Source: Blastocatellia bacterium AA13 (GTDB lineage Bacteria; Acidobacteriota; Blastocatellia; UBA7656). Taken from it: a stretch of 64,000 nt of DNA. The translations under genes and the position numbers were made by a program. Below are positions 56,501-64,000 of the stretch, piece after piece (the stretch's first letter is position 1; each line of letters opens with the position of its first letter). The notes under the pieces are model-generated. The model had not been told where the DNA came from and made no database searches. It saw nothing but the letters and a program-made list of their open reading frames with translations. The stretch is taken from positions 62,001-126,000 of the forward strand of contig QHVH01000008.1 in assembly GCA_003222245.1 (NCBI GenBank), in the 5' to 3' direction.

Positions 56501-57053
56501 CGAGCGCCGGCAATTGCTTTTCGAATGGAACGACACCGCCGCGGACTATCGCGTTGAATGCATACATCAATTATTCGAGGAGCAAGTGAGCCGCACACCC
56601 GACTCAATTGCCTTATGTTTCAACCGCGCGATGGTTACTTTTCGTGCGGTCGACGGCAGAGCTGATCTTATTGCGAAGCGGCTGCGTGCGCTGGGTGTCT
56701 CGCATGGAGACCGTGTTGCCGTTAGCCTTCAACGCTCGCCGGAGATGGCAGCCGCGTTGCTTAGCGTGATGAAAGCAGGGGCGGCTTATGTACCCGCGGA
56801 CCCATCGTATCCCGAAGAACGGCTGCGATTCATACTCGAGGATGCCGGCGTACGGGTATTGCTAACCGATTCCAGATTCGAGAAGCCGGCGAGCGGCGCC
56901 AACGTCGCGCTTGTCCCTGTCGATCAACTCGAGGAATCTCAAGACGACGCTCGGAAACATTTTCAGGAGACTGCCAGACCCGGCGCTGAAGACGTCTTCA
57001 GCGTCATTTATACATCGGGATCGACAGGAAGACCGAAGGGCGTGCTCGAGTAA
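50511..57053 (+). CDS. NRPS6: C-A-PCP-E-C-A(broken)
   Basis: 2180 aa, coupled to the PKS by ATGA. C1 (HHIVADGW at 175); A1 about 505-1000, code DVWHFSLVDK, which fits Ser; PCP (GGDSI, Ser1039); epimerase (HHLAVDGVSWRI at 1223), so D-Ser is expected; C2 of post-epimerase type (ASPLQQGLLFH; HHLISDGW at 1696); then the second A domain starts (LFEEQVSRTPDSIALCF...AAYVPADPSYPEERL) and ends just after the phosphate loop YTSGSTGRPKGVLE at a TAA. The rest of this A domain is found directly downstream in another frame after a gap of missing sequence, so the original gene ran on to 60586. As it stands, the product ends in a truncated A domain and cannot load its last residue. Confidence 0.92.
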   Translation: MSQSSQSIEQLNRLSPAERRALLKQAVRRTKESPAGAVGPKISPTSFSQQRLWFLDRFMGGSEFYNVANAVRIKGPLNIIALERSVNEIVRRHEALRTSIGLIDGNPVQVIAPSLTIKLPLIDLAGVPIDSLEVTLRKAALEQIGRPFDLSRIPLIRITLLRTGPKEHAAVMTVHHIVADGWSMAVLIRELGALYSGMVDDKPAALPELTAQYSDFAQWQRTRAQSAAIEDQLRYWKGRLADLTPLELPIDRPRPPSLTYRGAARVITLAEDISRSLKAVSQRRGVTLFMTLLAGLQVLFSRSTGQTDVAIGSPIAGRNQPEFEDLIGFFINMLVLRGDLSGGPSFSELLGQAGRTTLEAYQHQDVPFEALVQELQPERDLARQPIFQVSFSFENVPQEELSLGTLAIEPLGFDPGTTRFEIELHAHERAGQITIALLYNIDLFDDATSSRFLRHFQNLLQDAIARPDVSIDDLALFGANERHQMLVEWNDTAAGFASRCLHELFEEQAENSPDAIAIVYDHQRLTYRELNERANQLASQLRDLGAGPESIVGVHMLRSPELVIALMGVLKSGAAYLPLDPEYPPERLKFMLADAGARVILTQTRLTERAPAWPARVIYQDALGAGDRIDRECPRSLAIEDNLAYVIYTSGSTGAPKAAMNTHRAVSNRLFWMQSEYRLTSDDCVLQKTPSSFDVSVWEFFWPLLNSARLVLAQPDGHRDRDYLVDLINREQVTTIHFVPSMLSVMLEGDALSCCGSLKRVFCSGEELPVELHDRFLSCLKAELHNLYGPTEAAVDVTFSQCGRRNPLWRVPIGSPVANTQIQLLDASRHSVAIGVAGELHIGGVQVGRGYLNRPDLTAEKFIPEIFSEAPGERLYKTGDLARYLPDGRIEFLGRTDQQVKIRGHRIELQEIENALKQHPSVREAAVVVQEGEGQKRLVAYLAANSHPDTTELRAFAGERLPEYMIPSAFFFVDALPVTTSGKLDRRALAGIDIGSGCARDYAPPSTPQEKTLCDIWAGVLRLKRVGVHDNFFELGGDSIISIQIIDRANREGLRLTPRQLFQHQTVSELAAAAGLADLVEEEQGPVIGEAPLTPIQKRFFDSLPFNPNHYNQALLLEAKLDPELLNQAISFLIQHHDALRLRFRHEGGRWSQFRGGIPEADSESTLAIVDFSDVAESERSQEIARRADELQQSLDLESGSLIRAAYFRFREDQPDRLLLIIHHLAVDGVSWRILLEDLRSVYDQLLRHEAAALPRKTTSYKRWAEELKSLAASSRLLGELEYWTQESRRDVAPLPLDEPRGDNLVASARAFRFELNEADTETLLTLLPEKYRAQVSDALAAAVASGIRTWTGASNALIDFEGHGREELVENADLSRTVGWFTSVFPVVLSLPDSDEPGELLKSVKEQLRAVPNRGAGYGVLRYLTSEPSVAARLSEVRDAEIILNYLGQFDQTLSGGGIFNMASESPGRTSGLNEQRQHLIDVTGLVINKRLGVSVTYNSTLHHAGTIERLSAAIQSSLARLAEHCRVAPLCFTPSDFSLAGLKQETLDILASRFEIIEDIYAASPLQQGLLFHALYSEANDLYLNQLSYGIEGVLDVAAFKEAWSRATKRHAIWRTAFVWEELEQPLQIVLKIAALNFEELDWRGFAHELQQSNLQSLLDADRRRGFDLAAPPLARLTLVRLSDRAFQFIWTHHHLISDGWSAAIVLKETLTCYEALRQAKEPVLPRPRPYRDYIAWLTKQSLSEAERYWSQALKGFTSPTPAPAASAMGARGADRSNGDNETVSASRLNASELRAFAGRHRLTVNTIVQGAWALLLGIYSDEQDVIFGATTSGRPAGLSGIDSMVGVFINTLPVRVHLPPSISVTDWLGNLQNSQAEQRQYEYSPLIQIQRWSELPPRQPLFETLIVFENYPTDESLGHGSFTVTGIQVREKTHYPLTLTASLGSNLFLQLSFDRDRIDRDAGKRLLDHLQGLLENLIAYPESRLGELNLLNEYERRQLLFEWNDTAADYRVECIHQLFEEQVSRTPDSIALCFNRAMVTFRAVDGRADLIAKRLRALGVSHGDRVAVSLQRSPEMAAALLSVMKAGAAYVPADPSYPEERLRFILEDAGVRVLLTDSRFEKPASGANVALVPVDQLEESQDDARKHFQETARPGAEDVFSVIYTSGSTGRPKGVLE

Positions 57054-57060
57054 GAGACCC
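57041..57060 (+). other. Deletion/frameshift junction in the second A domain of NRPS6
   Basis: After PKGVLE and TAA (57051-57053), the frame from GTA at 57050 reads VRDPAQLTALLDDEKITRIV, which is normal A-domain sequence from just before motif A5. The piece between, which holds motif A4 and the first specificity residues, is missing: about 57 codons judged from NRPS6 A1. Lesion size and frame loss resemble the NRPS5 junction. Confidence 0.85.
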
Positions 57061-57106
57061 CGCGCAGTTAACCGCCTTACTCGACGATGAAAAGATCACT
57101 CGAATA

Positions 57107-60100
57107 GTGCTCGTGCCCTCGCTTCTCCGCGCCATACTTGAACTCGATCCATTTCCTCAAAGAGAGCTGGCGGGTCTCAAATATTGTTTCTCCAGCGGCG
57201 AAGCGCTTTCACTTGATTTGGCGCGGCAGTTCTCAGCGCGTCTGCCTCACTGCACTCTCATGAATCTGTACGGCTCGTCGGAGATCGGCGCCGACGTGAC
57301 CTGGTGCATTGTAAGTGAATCGCTGAGCGCCTCCGTTCCTATTGGCCGCCCGATTGCAAACGCCCGAGTGTATATACTGAATCAGCAATCGCAGCCCGTG
57401 CCCGTTGGGGCGCCGGGAAAAATCTACTGCGGCGGCGCGCAGCTCGCGCACGGATATTTGAACCGGCCCGACTTGACCGCGGAGAAGTTCTTGCCCGACC
57501 CATTCTCGAATTCGCCGGGTGCGCGGCTCTACCATACCGGAGACGTTGGCTCGTTCCGTCCCGACGGCCTGATCGAATATCGCGGCCGGGCCGATCATCA
57601 GGTTAAAGTACGCGGGTTCAGAATCGAGATGGGAGAAATTGAAGCTGTCTTGCTTGAGCATAAGCAGATTCGCGCCGCCGCGGTTATTGCGCGAGATGAC
57701 AATCAAAACGGCGTCGAGCTGGCAGCGTATCTCGTCTCTGAAACTGAAAAGCGGCCGACTACTGTCGAGCTTCGAGAGTTCCTGTCCAAGAAACTGCCCG
57801 CTTATATGGGACCGTCGGCATTTATCTTCGTCGATGCGCTGCCGCTGTTGCCGAGCGGCAAAGTGGATCGGAGGGGCTTGCCGGATCTCCTCGATTCACC
57901 CGTGACCGATTCGAGCCGGCAGATCGATCAGCCGATCGTTGAATTAATCGCCGGGATATGGCAGCAACTGTTGAACGTCAAATCGGTGTCTCTGAGCGAC
58001 AGCTTTTTTGACATCGGCGGCCATTCGCTCCTTGCCACTCAACTCAATTCGCGACTTCGAAGAGTCTTTAAGATAGATCTGCCTCTCGCTTGCATCTTCG
58101 ACTCACCCACGCTCGCTTCTATGGCCGAAACCGTCGAAGCCGCGATGAGAAGCAACGACGGCCTTGAGTATTCGCCTATTGAATCGGCCCATAGATGTGA
58201 TGATCCGCCGCTTTCGTTTGCTCAAGAACGGCTGTGGGTGCTTGACCGCATGGCGCCGGGCGGCGTTTCGCAGAACCTGCCGATCGCGGTCAGGCTGGAG
58301 GGATCACTCGACATAGCAGCGCTCGAGTGGAGCATGCGTGAAATAGCAAGGCGGCACGAATCGCTTCGAACATTTTTCACGGCGGCCGGCGACCGGCCCG
58401 TGCAGAGGATCATTTCAAACGCCTCAATAGATTTATCCTTCGCTGATTTGAGCGGCCTGATCGAAGCCGCGCGTGATACTGGGCGCCGCCGATTTCTCAC
58501 GGAATTCGCCTGCGTACCGTTTCAACTCGAGCGAGCGCCGCTCTGGCGCCTGCTGTTGCTTCGCTTGGGAGAACGAGAGCACATCGCCTGCCTGACGATG
58601 CATCACATAATTTCCGACGGCTGGTCCCTGGGCGTGTTGGTCTCCGAACTGATGCAGCTCTATGAAGCAGCGCGAGCCGAGGCGCCTGTGCCACAGGCAT
58701 CACCGTCTCTTCAGTACGCCGACTTTGCGATCTGGCAACGCAACTGGCTGCAGGGCGATGTGCTTCAGAAGCATCTTTCATACTGGACACGCCAACTCGC
58801 GGGCGCACCCACTTTGCTCAAGCTCCCGACGGATCGGCCCCGTCCGCCGGTTCAAACCGATCGAGGCGCAACCGAAGGAGCGATGCTCGACACCGCGCTC
58901 ACGAATAATCTGAGGCTTCTCAGCCGTGCTGAAGGAGCGACGTTATTCATGACCCTGCTGGCGGCGTTCCAGGTACTGATGAGGCGCCACTCAGGCCAGG
59001 ATGACATAGTGATCGGTTCTCCGGTCTCGGGGCGTACGAGAAGCGAGACCGAAGGAATGATTGGCTGCTTCATCAATGCCGTCGCGCTGAGAACGGACCT
59101 TTCCGGCAATCCAACCTTTAAAGAGATACTTAGCCAGGTGCGCGATACGGCCCTCGCCGCTTATGCGCATCAGGATCTCCCCTTCGATCTGCTGGTTGAT
59201 GCGCTTCACACGCAGCGACGAAGCGATCATGCGCCGGTGTTTCAAGTTGTTTTCAATTTTCAGAACGCGCCGCTGCCGGAGCTGGTATTGCCCGGGCTGA
59301 CGGTAACGCCGGTCCCGGTTGATACCGCGACGGCGAAGTACGACCTCACGTTGTACCTGAAGGAGCATGGGGACACGATCGCCGCGTCCATGGTTTACAA
59401 CAGCGATCTTTTTGATCGCTCGACCATTCAAGGAATGCTCCGGCAATACCGGGCGATATTAACAACCGCGGCTTCCGACTCGAGTGCTAGACTCGGCTCG
59501 CTTGTGAGGTCCGCAAATTTGGAGAGGGGACAATCGGCGATGATCGACACCGAGCGGAAGCAGGCCAATCTCCAGAGACTGATCACCTCGCGCAGGAGAG
59601 CGGTTAACCTCTCGTCCGAGGCGATGGTAAAGACGGGCTTTTTGCAAGAGGGTCAAACGCTCCCGTTGTTGATCACTCCGGCGGGCGACGGGATCGATCT
59701 TGCGAGTTGGGCCGCTGCCAATCTCGACTTCGTAGAAGCCGAGTTGTCGAAGTATGGCGCGATTCTCTTTCGCGGCTTCGAGGTTGATTCTACCGCGGCG
59801 TTCGAGCGATTCGCTCGATCCGTCACTCCCGAGTTGGTGAATTACATTGAGGGATCATCGCCTCGCGTCCGGCTGCTGGACAAGGTCTACACGTCAACGG
59901 GGTATCCGCCGGAATATTTCATCTCGTTACACAACGAGCTGTCTTACGCTCACAAATGGCCAGGTTATCTTTTTTTCTATTGCGCGGCAGCGCCGTCGCG
60001 CGGAGGCGAGACCGCTATCGCTGATTGCAGAGAAGTGCTCCGGCGGCTGGATCCGACGATAGTGGAGCGGTTCGATCGCAAAGGCGTCAGGTACGTCCGC

Positions 60101-60586
60101 CGGCTTCACGGCGATCGCGGGGCCGGTCTCTCATGGCAAAGCGTATTCGAGACGACTGACCGTTCGGTCGTCGAAGCCTACTGTCGGGAAGGCTCGATCG
60201 ATTTTTCCTGGGGCGAAGATGGTAGTTTGCGCACGAGTCAAGTTCGGCCGGCCCTCGCCACTCATTTAAGATCGGGGGCGCGGGTCTGGTTTAATCAGGC
60301 GGATCAGTGGCACCCATCAAATCTCGCGAGCGAAGTATCTACGGCGCTGCGCTCGGTTGCGCGCGAAGAGGACCTCCCGATCAATGCTTATTATGGCGAT
60401 GGCTCGCCCATCGAGCTTGAGGCTCTCGACCACATTCGAGGCGTCTTTAGACAGGCTACAGTGGCGTTTCCGTGGAGAGAAGGCGACGTCCTTCTGATCG
60501 ACAATATGCTGGTAGCGCACGGACGAATGCCATATACAGGACCGCGAAAGGTACTGGTCGCAATGGGCTCACCGATCACGATCTGA
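57107..60586 (+). CDS. NRPS6 continuation: A(3' part)-PCP-C-TauD dioxygenase
   Basis: Coding frame is open from about 57050; 57107 is only the first ATG and lies inside the A domain, so it need not be a real start. A-domain rest: NLYGSSEIGADVTW, YHTGDV, PSGKVDRRGL; partial code ..FSLADK, unassigned. PCP (IGGHSL), then a full C domain (HHIISDGW), then a C-terminal TauD/TfdA-type Fe(II)/2-oxoglutarate dioxygenase from about residue 813: iron ligands His942 and Glu944 (LHNELSYAH) and His1138, likely 2-oxoglutarate Arg1147 (GPRKVLVAM). Such fused or nearby domains hydroxylate the beta-carbon of carrier-bound residues (SyrP-like). No A-PCP follows TauD in this protein; the next gene supplies C*-A-PCP. 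No TE is present. Confidence 0.88.
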   Translation: MLVPSLLRAILELDPFPQRELAGLKYCFSSGEALSLDLARQFSARLPHCTLMNLYGSSEIGADVTWCIVSESLSASVPIGRPIANARVYILNQQSQPVPVGAPGKIYCGGAQLAHGYLNRPDLTAEKFLPDPFSNSPGARLYHTGDVGSFRPDGLIEYRGRADHQVKVRGFRIEMGEIEAVLLEHKQIRAAAVIARDDNQNGVELAAYLVSETEKRPTTVELREFLSKKLPAYMGPSAFIFVDALPLLPSGKVDRRGLPDLLDSPVTDSSRQIDQPIVELIAGIWQQLLNVKSVSLSDSFFDIGGHSLLATQLNSRLRRVFKIDLPLACIFDSPTLASMAETVEAAMRSNDGLEYSPIESAHRCDDPPLSFAQERLWVLDRMAPGGVSQNLPIAVRLEGSLDIAALEWSMREIARRHESLRTFFTAAGDRPVQRIISNASIDLSFADLSGLIEAARDTGRRRFLTEFACVPFQLERAPLWRLLLLRLGEREHIACLTMHHIISDGWSLGVLVSELMQLYEAARAEAPVPQASPSLQYADFAIWQRNWLQGDVLQKHLSYWTRQLAGAPTLLKLPTDRPRPPVQTDRGATEGAMLDTALTNNLRLLSRAEGATLFMTLLAAFQVLMRRHSGQDDIVIGSPVSGRTRSETEGMIGCFINAVALRTDLSGNPTFKEILSQVRDTALAAYAHQDLPFDLLVDALHTQRRSDHAPVFQVVFNFQNAPLPELVLPGLTVTPVPVDTATAKYDLTLYLKEHGDTIAASMVYNSDLFDRSTIQGMLRQYRAILTTAASDSSARLGSLVRSANLERGQSAMIDTERKQANLQRLITSRRRAVNLSSEAMVKTGFLQEGQTLPLLITPAGDGIDLASWAAANLDFVEAELSKYGAILFRGFEVDSTAAFERFARSVTPELVNYIEGSSPRVRLLDKVYTSTGYPPEYFISLHNELSYAHKWPGYLFFYCAAAPSRGGETAIADCREVLRRLDPTIVERFDRKGVRYVRRLHGDRGAGLSWQSVFETTDRSVVEAYCREGSIDFSWGEDGSLRTSQVRPALATHLRSGARVWFNQADQWHPSNLASEVSTALRSVAREEDLPINAYYGDGSPIELEALDHIRGVFRQATVAFPWREGDVLLIDNMLVAHGRMPYTGPRKVLVAMGSPITI

Positions 60587-60718
60587 CATGGTCTCCAATC
60601 AACCGAATCCAAAACCCTCACCTGGTTGAACATTATCTACGCCGTATCGGGCGGCGCTTCTATTGATTGAATACGCGTGCTTCGAGGCGGAGATTCACCT
60701 CCGCGTGCGCAACTGAAA
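60587..60718. other. Spacer before the last NRPS gene, with a small hairpin
   Basis: 132 bp without a gene. It holds a 6-bp GC hairpin GCGGAG-ATTCAC-CTCCGC (60687-60704) shortly before the next ATG. There is no T-tract, so termination is not indicated; it could shape translation initiation. No clear Shine-Dalgarno is visible. Confidence 0.4.
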
Positions 60719-63700
60719 ATGAGTCAAGCCGCACTTCAAGGCTACAGCCTTTCTCCTCAACAGACCCGTTGCTGGCAGCTTCAGCAGCGTGACACGCATT
60801 GTTTCGTGCAATGCGCGTTGCTGCTTGAAGGAAACCTGAACAGCGATTTGTTGAGAACTGCTCTATCCAGCGTTATCGACGAGCACGAAATTCTGCGAAC
60901 CACTTTCAAAACCGCGCCTGGGATGAAGCTGCCGGTTCAAGTGATATCGGAGATAGGCTGCTATTCGTGGCGAGAGGTGGAAGAGTTCACCGAGGCCGAA
61001 ATCGACGGGCTGTTGAATGAAGAAAGCGCCCGGCGATTCGATTATCGTGAAGGACCACTCATCCGCGCGGCAGCAGCGAGGCTAGACGCCGACACACACA
61101 TCCTCGTTGTAACCATCGCCGCGATGTGCGCCGACACGTGCACGCTTGGTCAGTTGGTTTGCCACGTCCTCGAACTCTACGAAGGCAATGCTTGCGTCTC
61201 CGCAACGGCTTCGCTGCTTCAACCAATTCAATACGCCGATTTCGCCGAATGGCAGAATCAACTGCTCAGCGAGAGTGATGCAGAGGGCGCTAAGGAGTAT
61301 TGGCGGAGGAATGGAGCCGCTCCTCAACTGGAACGTCTGCCGTTTGAAAAAAAGAGCGGAGCCGAGACTGCGTTTGTGCACAACTCGGTGGATTGGATAT
61401 TTGACCAATCGCTTACCGGCGCGATTAACAAAGCCGCCGGCCTTCATTCGACTACCTCCGAAGTGTTTCTTTTCGCCTGCTGGCAAGTTCTCATATGGCG
61501 ATTAACCGACTCGCCGGAGATCACGATCGGATGGACTTGCCATGCCCGAGAGAGCGCCGAGATGGAGGTGTCAATGGGGCCATTCTCAAAGACACTCCCC
61601 ATCAGGCATCATCCTGAAAACTTGAAATTCAGCGAGGTGCTGCGGCTGGCCGACGGAGCGATACGCGAGGCCGCGTCGTGGCAGGAATATTTCGATACCC
61701 GACGCGTCGAAACGAGTGAATCGCCCGCTGGTTTTCAACTCGGATTCGAATTCTACGCGTGGCCCGCAGCCCATCGCGTCGGTTCGTTGAAGGCTTCGCT
61801 TCTCTGCCGCGATATCAGTATCGAGCCTCATAAACTCAATCTCACTTTCATCGCCTGCGACGATGAGTTGAAATCTCGGCTCGCATACGATGCTCGTCTA
61901 TTCGATCGTAGCGCCGCCGAGTCAATCGCACGGAGATTCTCCGTGCTTGTTAAGAGTGCGCTTACAGCGGACGACCCGCTTGCATCCGCGCTAGATCTTT
62001 TAGACGCCGCCGAACGAGTCCAACTTCTTGCCGATTTTTCTGGCACGGAAGGTAGCGCGCCGCCCCAGGTGTCGATGCTGTCGATTCATGAGATGTTTGA
62101 AGTACGTGCGGCCGCGGCGCCCGATGCCATCTCCGTATGCTGCAAAGAAACGCAGCTAAGCTATCGAATGATCAACAGGCGCGCCAATCAATGCGCGCGG
62201 CATCTAAAGCGGTCCGGCATCGGGCCGGAAGCCGCGATTGGAATATTCCTGGACCGCGGCCCCGAAATCGTCATCGCATTGCTTGCGGTGCTGAAGGCAG
62301 GCGGCGCGTTTGTGGTACTCGACACGGACTACCCCGACGCCAGGCTGGCGTACTTGATCGAGGAGACGAAACCGCAAGCTGTCTTGACTAACAACCGGCT
62401 TGCTAAACACCTTCCTTGCTTTGAAGGATCGTCGATTTGTTTCGATGGCGATCGGAACTTGCTCGAGCTGGAGTCTGATTCGAATCCCGCGTCAAGCGTT
62501 TGCGCTGCCGGCCTTGCGTACGTGGCCTATACATCCGGTTCGACTGGAAAACCCAAGGGAATTCTCTCGACTCATGGCGGTGTCACAAACTATCTGCGAT
62601 ACGTAAACGCGACCTATTCTCTGAACGATTCCGACACGGTACTGCAGCTCGCTTCGTTCACTTTCGATGCGTCCGTGCGCGACTCGATAGGCCCGCTCAC
62701 GGCCGGCGCAAGAGTGATCGTACCGACCGCGGAAGAAGCGCGCGATCCCGCGGCTCTCCTCGATTTGATCGAGCGCAATGCAGTCACACGAATGCTCGCC
62801 ATCGTTCCGACTACGCTGAGGAATCTGGTAAGCGCGGCCGGGGAAATCGGGCGAACCTGCGATTCGGTTCAAACGATCCTGCTGAGCGGCGAACCGCTCT
62901 ACACAGCCGATTGCGTGAACGCGCGAGCGGTCTTCGGCGCCGCGGTGTTGCTAGTCAACCAGTACGGGCCGACCGAATGCACGATGACTTCGACCTATCA
63001 CGCCGTAACGAATAACGACAACGAGCCGGGACCGGTGTTGATCGGCGGACCGATTCCCAACTCGCGCCTCTTCGTGCTCGGCTCAGGGCTTGATCTTTCT
63101 CCGCCCGGCATCAAAGGTGAGATTCAGATCGGCGGTGTTGGTCTGGCCAGGGGTTACATGAATTGCCCTGACCTGACCGCGGAAAGATTCATTCCCGATC
63201 CGCTCGGCGTGGAGCCTGGAGCCCGCGTCTACAACACCGGCGACCTCGCGTATTACACGACCGCCCGGAATGTAAGTCTGGCGGGCAGAAAAGACCATCA
63301 GGTCAAGATTCGCGGCGTTCGAGTCGAGCCTGGCGAGATCGAGGCAGTGCTCGGGCGGCATCCCTCCATTCGCGAGGTCGCCGTGGTTGCGAAGGACGAT
63401 GGGCCAGAGAAGGCTCTCGTGGCCTATTACACGCCGGATCGCGCATACGCTCCAAGACCGGCTGAGTTGCGCGCTTTTCTCAGAGAACATCTCCCCGAGT
63501 TCTTGCTTCCGTCGGCCTTTGTAGAGTTGAGAGCGATGCCGCTTACGAGAAACGGCAAAGTGAATCGCGCGATGCTGCGGGAGGATTCCGCTTCGTCGGC
63601 GCGGCCGCGGTATGTGGCGCCGCGTACGCCGGTCGAGGAGACAATGGCCGATATATGGGCCGACCTGCTGCGCGTAGAGCGGCCGGGTGTCGACGACAAC

Positions 63701-64000
63701 TTCTTCGATCTTGGCGGCCATTCACTGCGCGCGACGACTCTGGTTTACAGAGTACTTCAAGTGTTTCAAGTCGAGCTTCCGCTCCGCGGCATCTTTGACT
63801 TCCCGACGCTCGGCGAGTTCTGTCGTCTTATCGGCCGCGAGGCAGAGGGCCGTGAAGGCGGAACGACGGCCCAACAACCGATCTCCCGTCGGAAGGAAAG
63901 GGGCCGCGCGCCGCTTTCATTCGCGCAACAGCGGCTGTGGTTTCTGGATCAGCTCGAGCCCGGCTCCGCTGCGTACAACCTGCCGGTCATGGTCCGGGTT
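60719..64000 (+). CDS. NRPS7 (partial): degenerate C-A-PCP-C..., runs off the window
   Basis: Starts ATG 60719 (MSQAALQGYSLSPQQTRCWQ) and stays open to the window end (1094 codons). The first domain is C-like, but its HHxxxDG position reads AAMCADT (134-140): both His replaced, Asp kept. Then an A domain with intact loops (YTSGSTGKPKG, NQYGPTECT, YNTGDL, NGKVNRAM); specificity residues read roughly D-A-R-?-L-S-Q-M-T-K, with one position unclear because of an extra residue before VPTT; no substrate assigned. PCP LGGHSL (Ser1002), then the start of another C domain (LSFAQQRLWFLDQLEPGSAAYNL). The preceding protein ends C-TauD, so the module at this gene boundary is C-TauD | C*-A-PCP. The C* domain may be structural, for example docking the dioxygenase as proposed for interface domains of siderophore synthetases (inference). 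Confidence 0.9.
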   Translation, partial: MSQAALQGYSLSPQQTRCWQLQQRDTHCFVQCALLLEGNLNSDLLRTALSSVIDEHEILRTTFKTAPGMKLPVQVISEIGCYSWREVEEFTEAEIDGLLNEESARRFDYREGPLIRAAAARLDADTHILVVTIAAMCADTCTLGQLVCHVLELYEGNACVSATASLLQPIQYADFAEWQNQLLSESDAEGAKEYWRRNGAAPQLERLPFEKKSGAETAFVHNSVDWIFDQSLTGAINKAAGLHSTTSEVFLFACWQVLIWRLTDSPEITIGWTCHARESAEMEVSMGPFSKTLPIRHHPENLKFSEVLRLADGAIREAASWQEYFDTRRVETSESPAGFQLGFEFYAWPAAHRVGSLKASLLCRDISIEPHKLNLTFIACDDELKSRLAYDARLFDRSAAESIARRFSVLVKSALTADDPLASALDLLDAAERVQLLADFSGTEGSAPPQVSMLSIHEMFEVRAAAAPDAISVCCKETQLSYRMINRRANQCARHLKRSGIGPEAAIGIFLDRGPEIVIALLAVLKAGGAFVVLDTDYPDARLAYLIEETKPQAVLTNNRLAKHLPCFEGSSICFDGDRNLLELESDSNPASSVCAAGLAYVAYTSGSTGKPKGILSTHGGVTNYLRYVNATYSLNDSDTVLQLASFTFDASVRDSIGPLTAGARVIVPTAEEARDPAALLDLIERNAVTRMLAIVPTTLRNLVSAAGEIGRTCDSVQTILLSGEPLYTADCVNARAVFGAAVLLVNQYGPTECTMTSTYHAVTNNDNEPGPVLIGGPIPNSRLFVLGSGLDLSPPGIKGEIQIGGVGLARGYMNCPDLTAERFIPDPLGVEPGARVYNTGDLAYYTTARNVSLAGRKDHQVKIRGVRVEPGEIEAVLGRHPSIREVAVVAKDDGPEKALVAYYTPDRAYAPRPAELRAFLREHLPEFLLPSAFVELRAMPLTRNGKVNRAMLREDSASSARPRYVAPRTPVEETMADIWADLLRVERPGVDDNFFDLGGHSLRATTLVYRVLQVFQVELPLRGIFDFPTLGEFCRLIGREAEGREGGTTAQQPISRRKERGRAPLSFAQQRLWFLDQLEPGSAAYNLPVMVRV

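Overview
The window is a stretch of a GC-rich bacterial chromosome, most likely Acidobacteriota. The evidence for that is an Oar-like TonB-dependent receptor with an N-terminal carboxypeptidase-regulatory-like domain next to a large secreted Asp-box (BNR/VPS10-type) protein, a gene pairing typical of that phylum, beside a giant NRPS/PKS locus of the kind described from soil acidobacteria. No rRNA or other phylogenetic marker is present, so the assignment is inference.

Layout. 147-7087 (minus strand): TonB receptor and secreted beta-propeller protein. 7088-7760: divergent intergenic region. 7761 to the window end (plus strand, running off the edge): one hybrid lipopeptide NRPS-PKS assembly line. 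Its order is: NRPS1 (FAAL-ACP-C-A-PCP-C-A-PCP-C-[A remnant]-PCP-C*-A-PCP); NRPS2 (C-A-PCP-C-FkbH); a 1.1 kb non-coding array of palindromic repeats; NRPS3 (PCP-C-A-PCP-E-C-A-NMT-PCP); a free-standing C domain; a REP-associated tyrosine transposase (RAYT) flanked by mutually inverted REP arrays; a B12/radical-SAM protein; NRPS5 (half C-A-PCP, A domain broken); a PKS (KS-AT-KR-ACP); NRPS6 (C-A-PCP-E-C-A, broken in A); its continuation (A-PCP-C-TauD dioxygenase); and a last NRPS (C*-A-PCP-C...) cut by the window end. No thioesterase, transporter, phosphopantetheinyl transferase or regulator is inside the window.

Working model (inference, by colinearity): a fatty acid is adenylated by the FAAL and acylates the first residue. 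Hand-read specificity codes suggest Ala, then Gln, a module without a working A domain, a Val-like residue, one unassigned residue, a glyceryl unit loaded by the FkbH domain, an epimerised residue, N-methyl-Ala, a Gln-like residue, a malonate unit reduced to a beta-hydroxy group, D-Ser, and a residue from the second broken module. A further residue may be hydroxylated by the TauD domain. The radical-SAM enzyme may add a methyl group to carbon.

Three points deserve most attention. First, C-FkbH and its carrier protein sit mid-line and are split over two genes by a repeat array. Second, three adenylation domains carry internal deletions, two of them about 170 bp with a frameshift, plus one degenerate condensation domain directly after the gutted A. 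Third, a C-TauD end meets a C-like domain whose HHxxxDG motif reads AAMCADT. Real decay or module skipping must be separated from assembly collapse between similar A domains.
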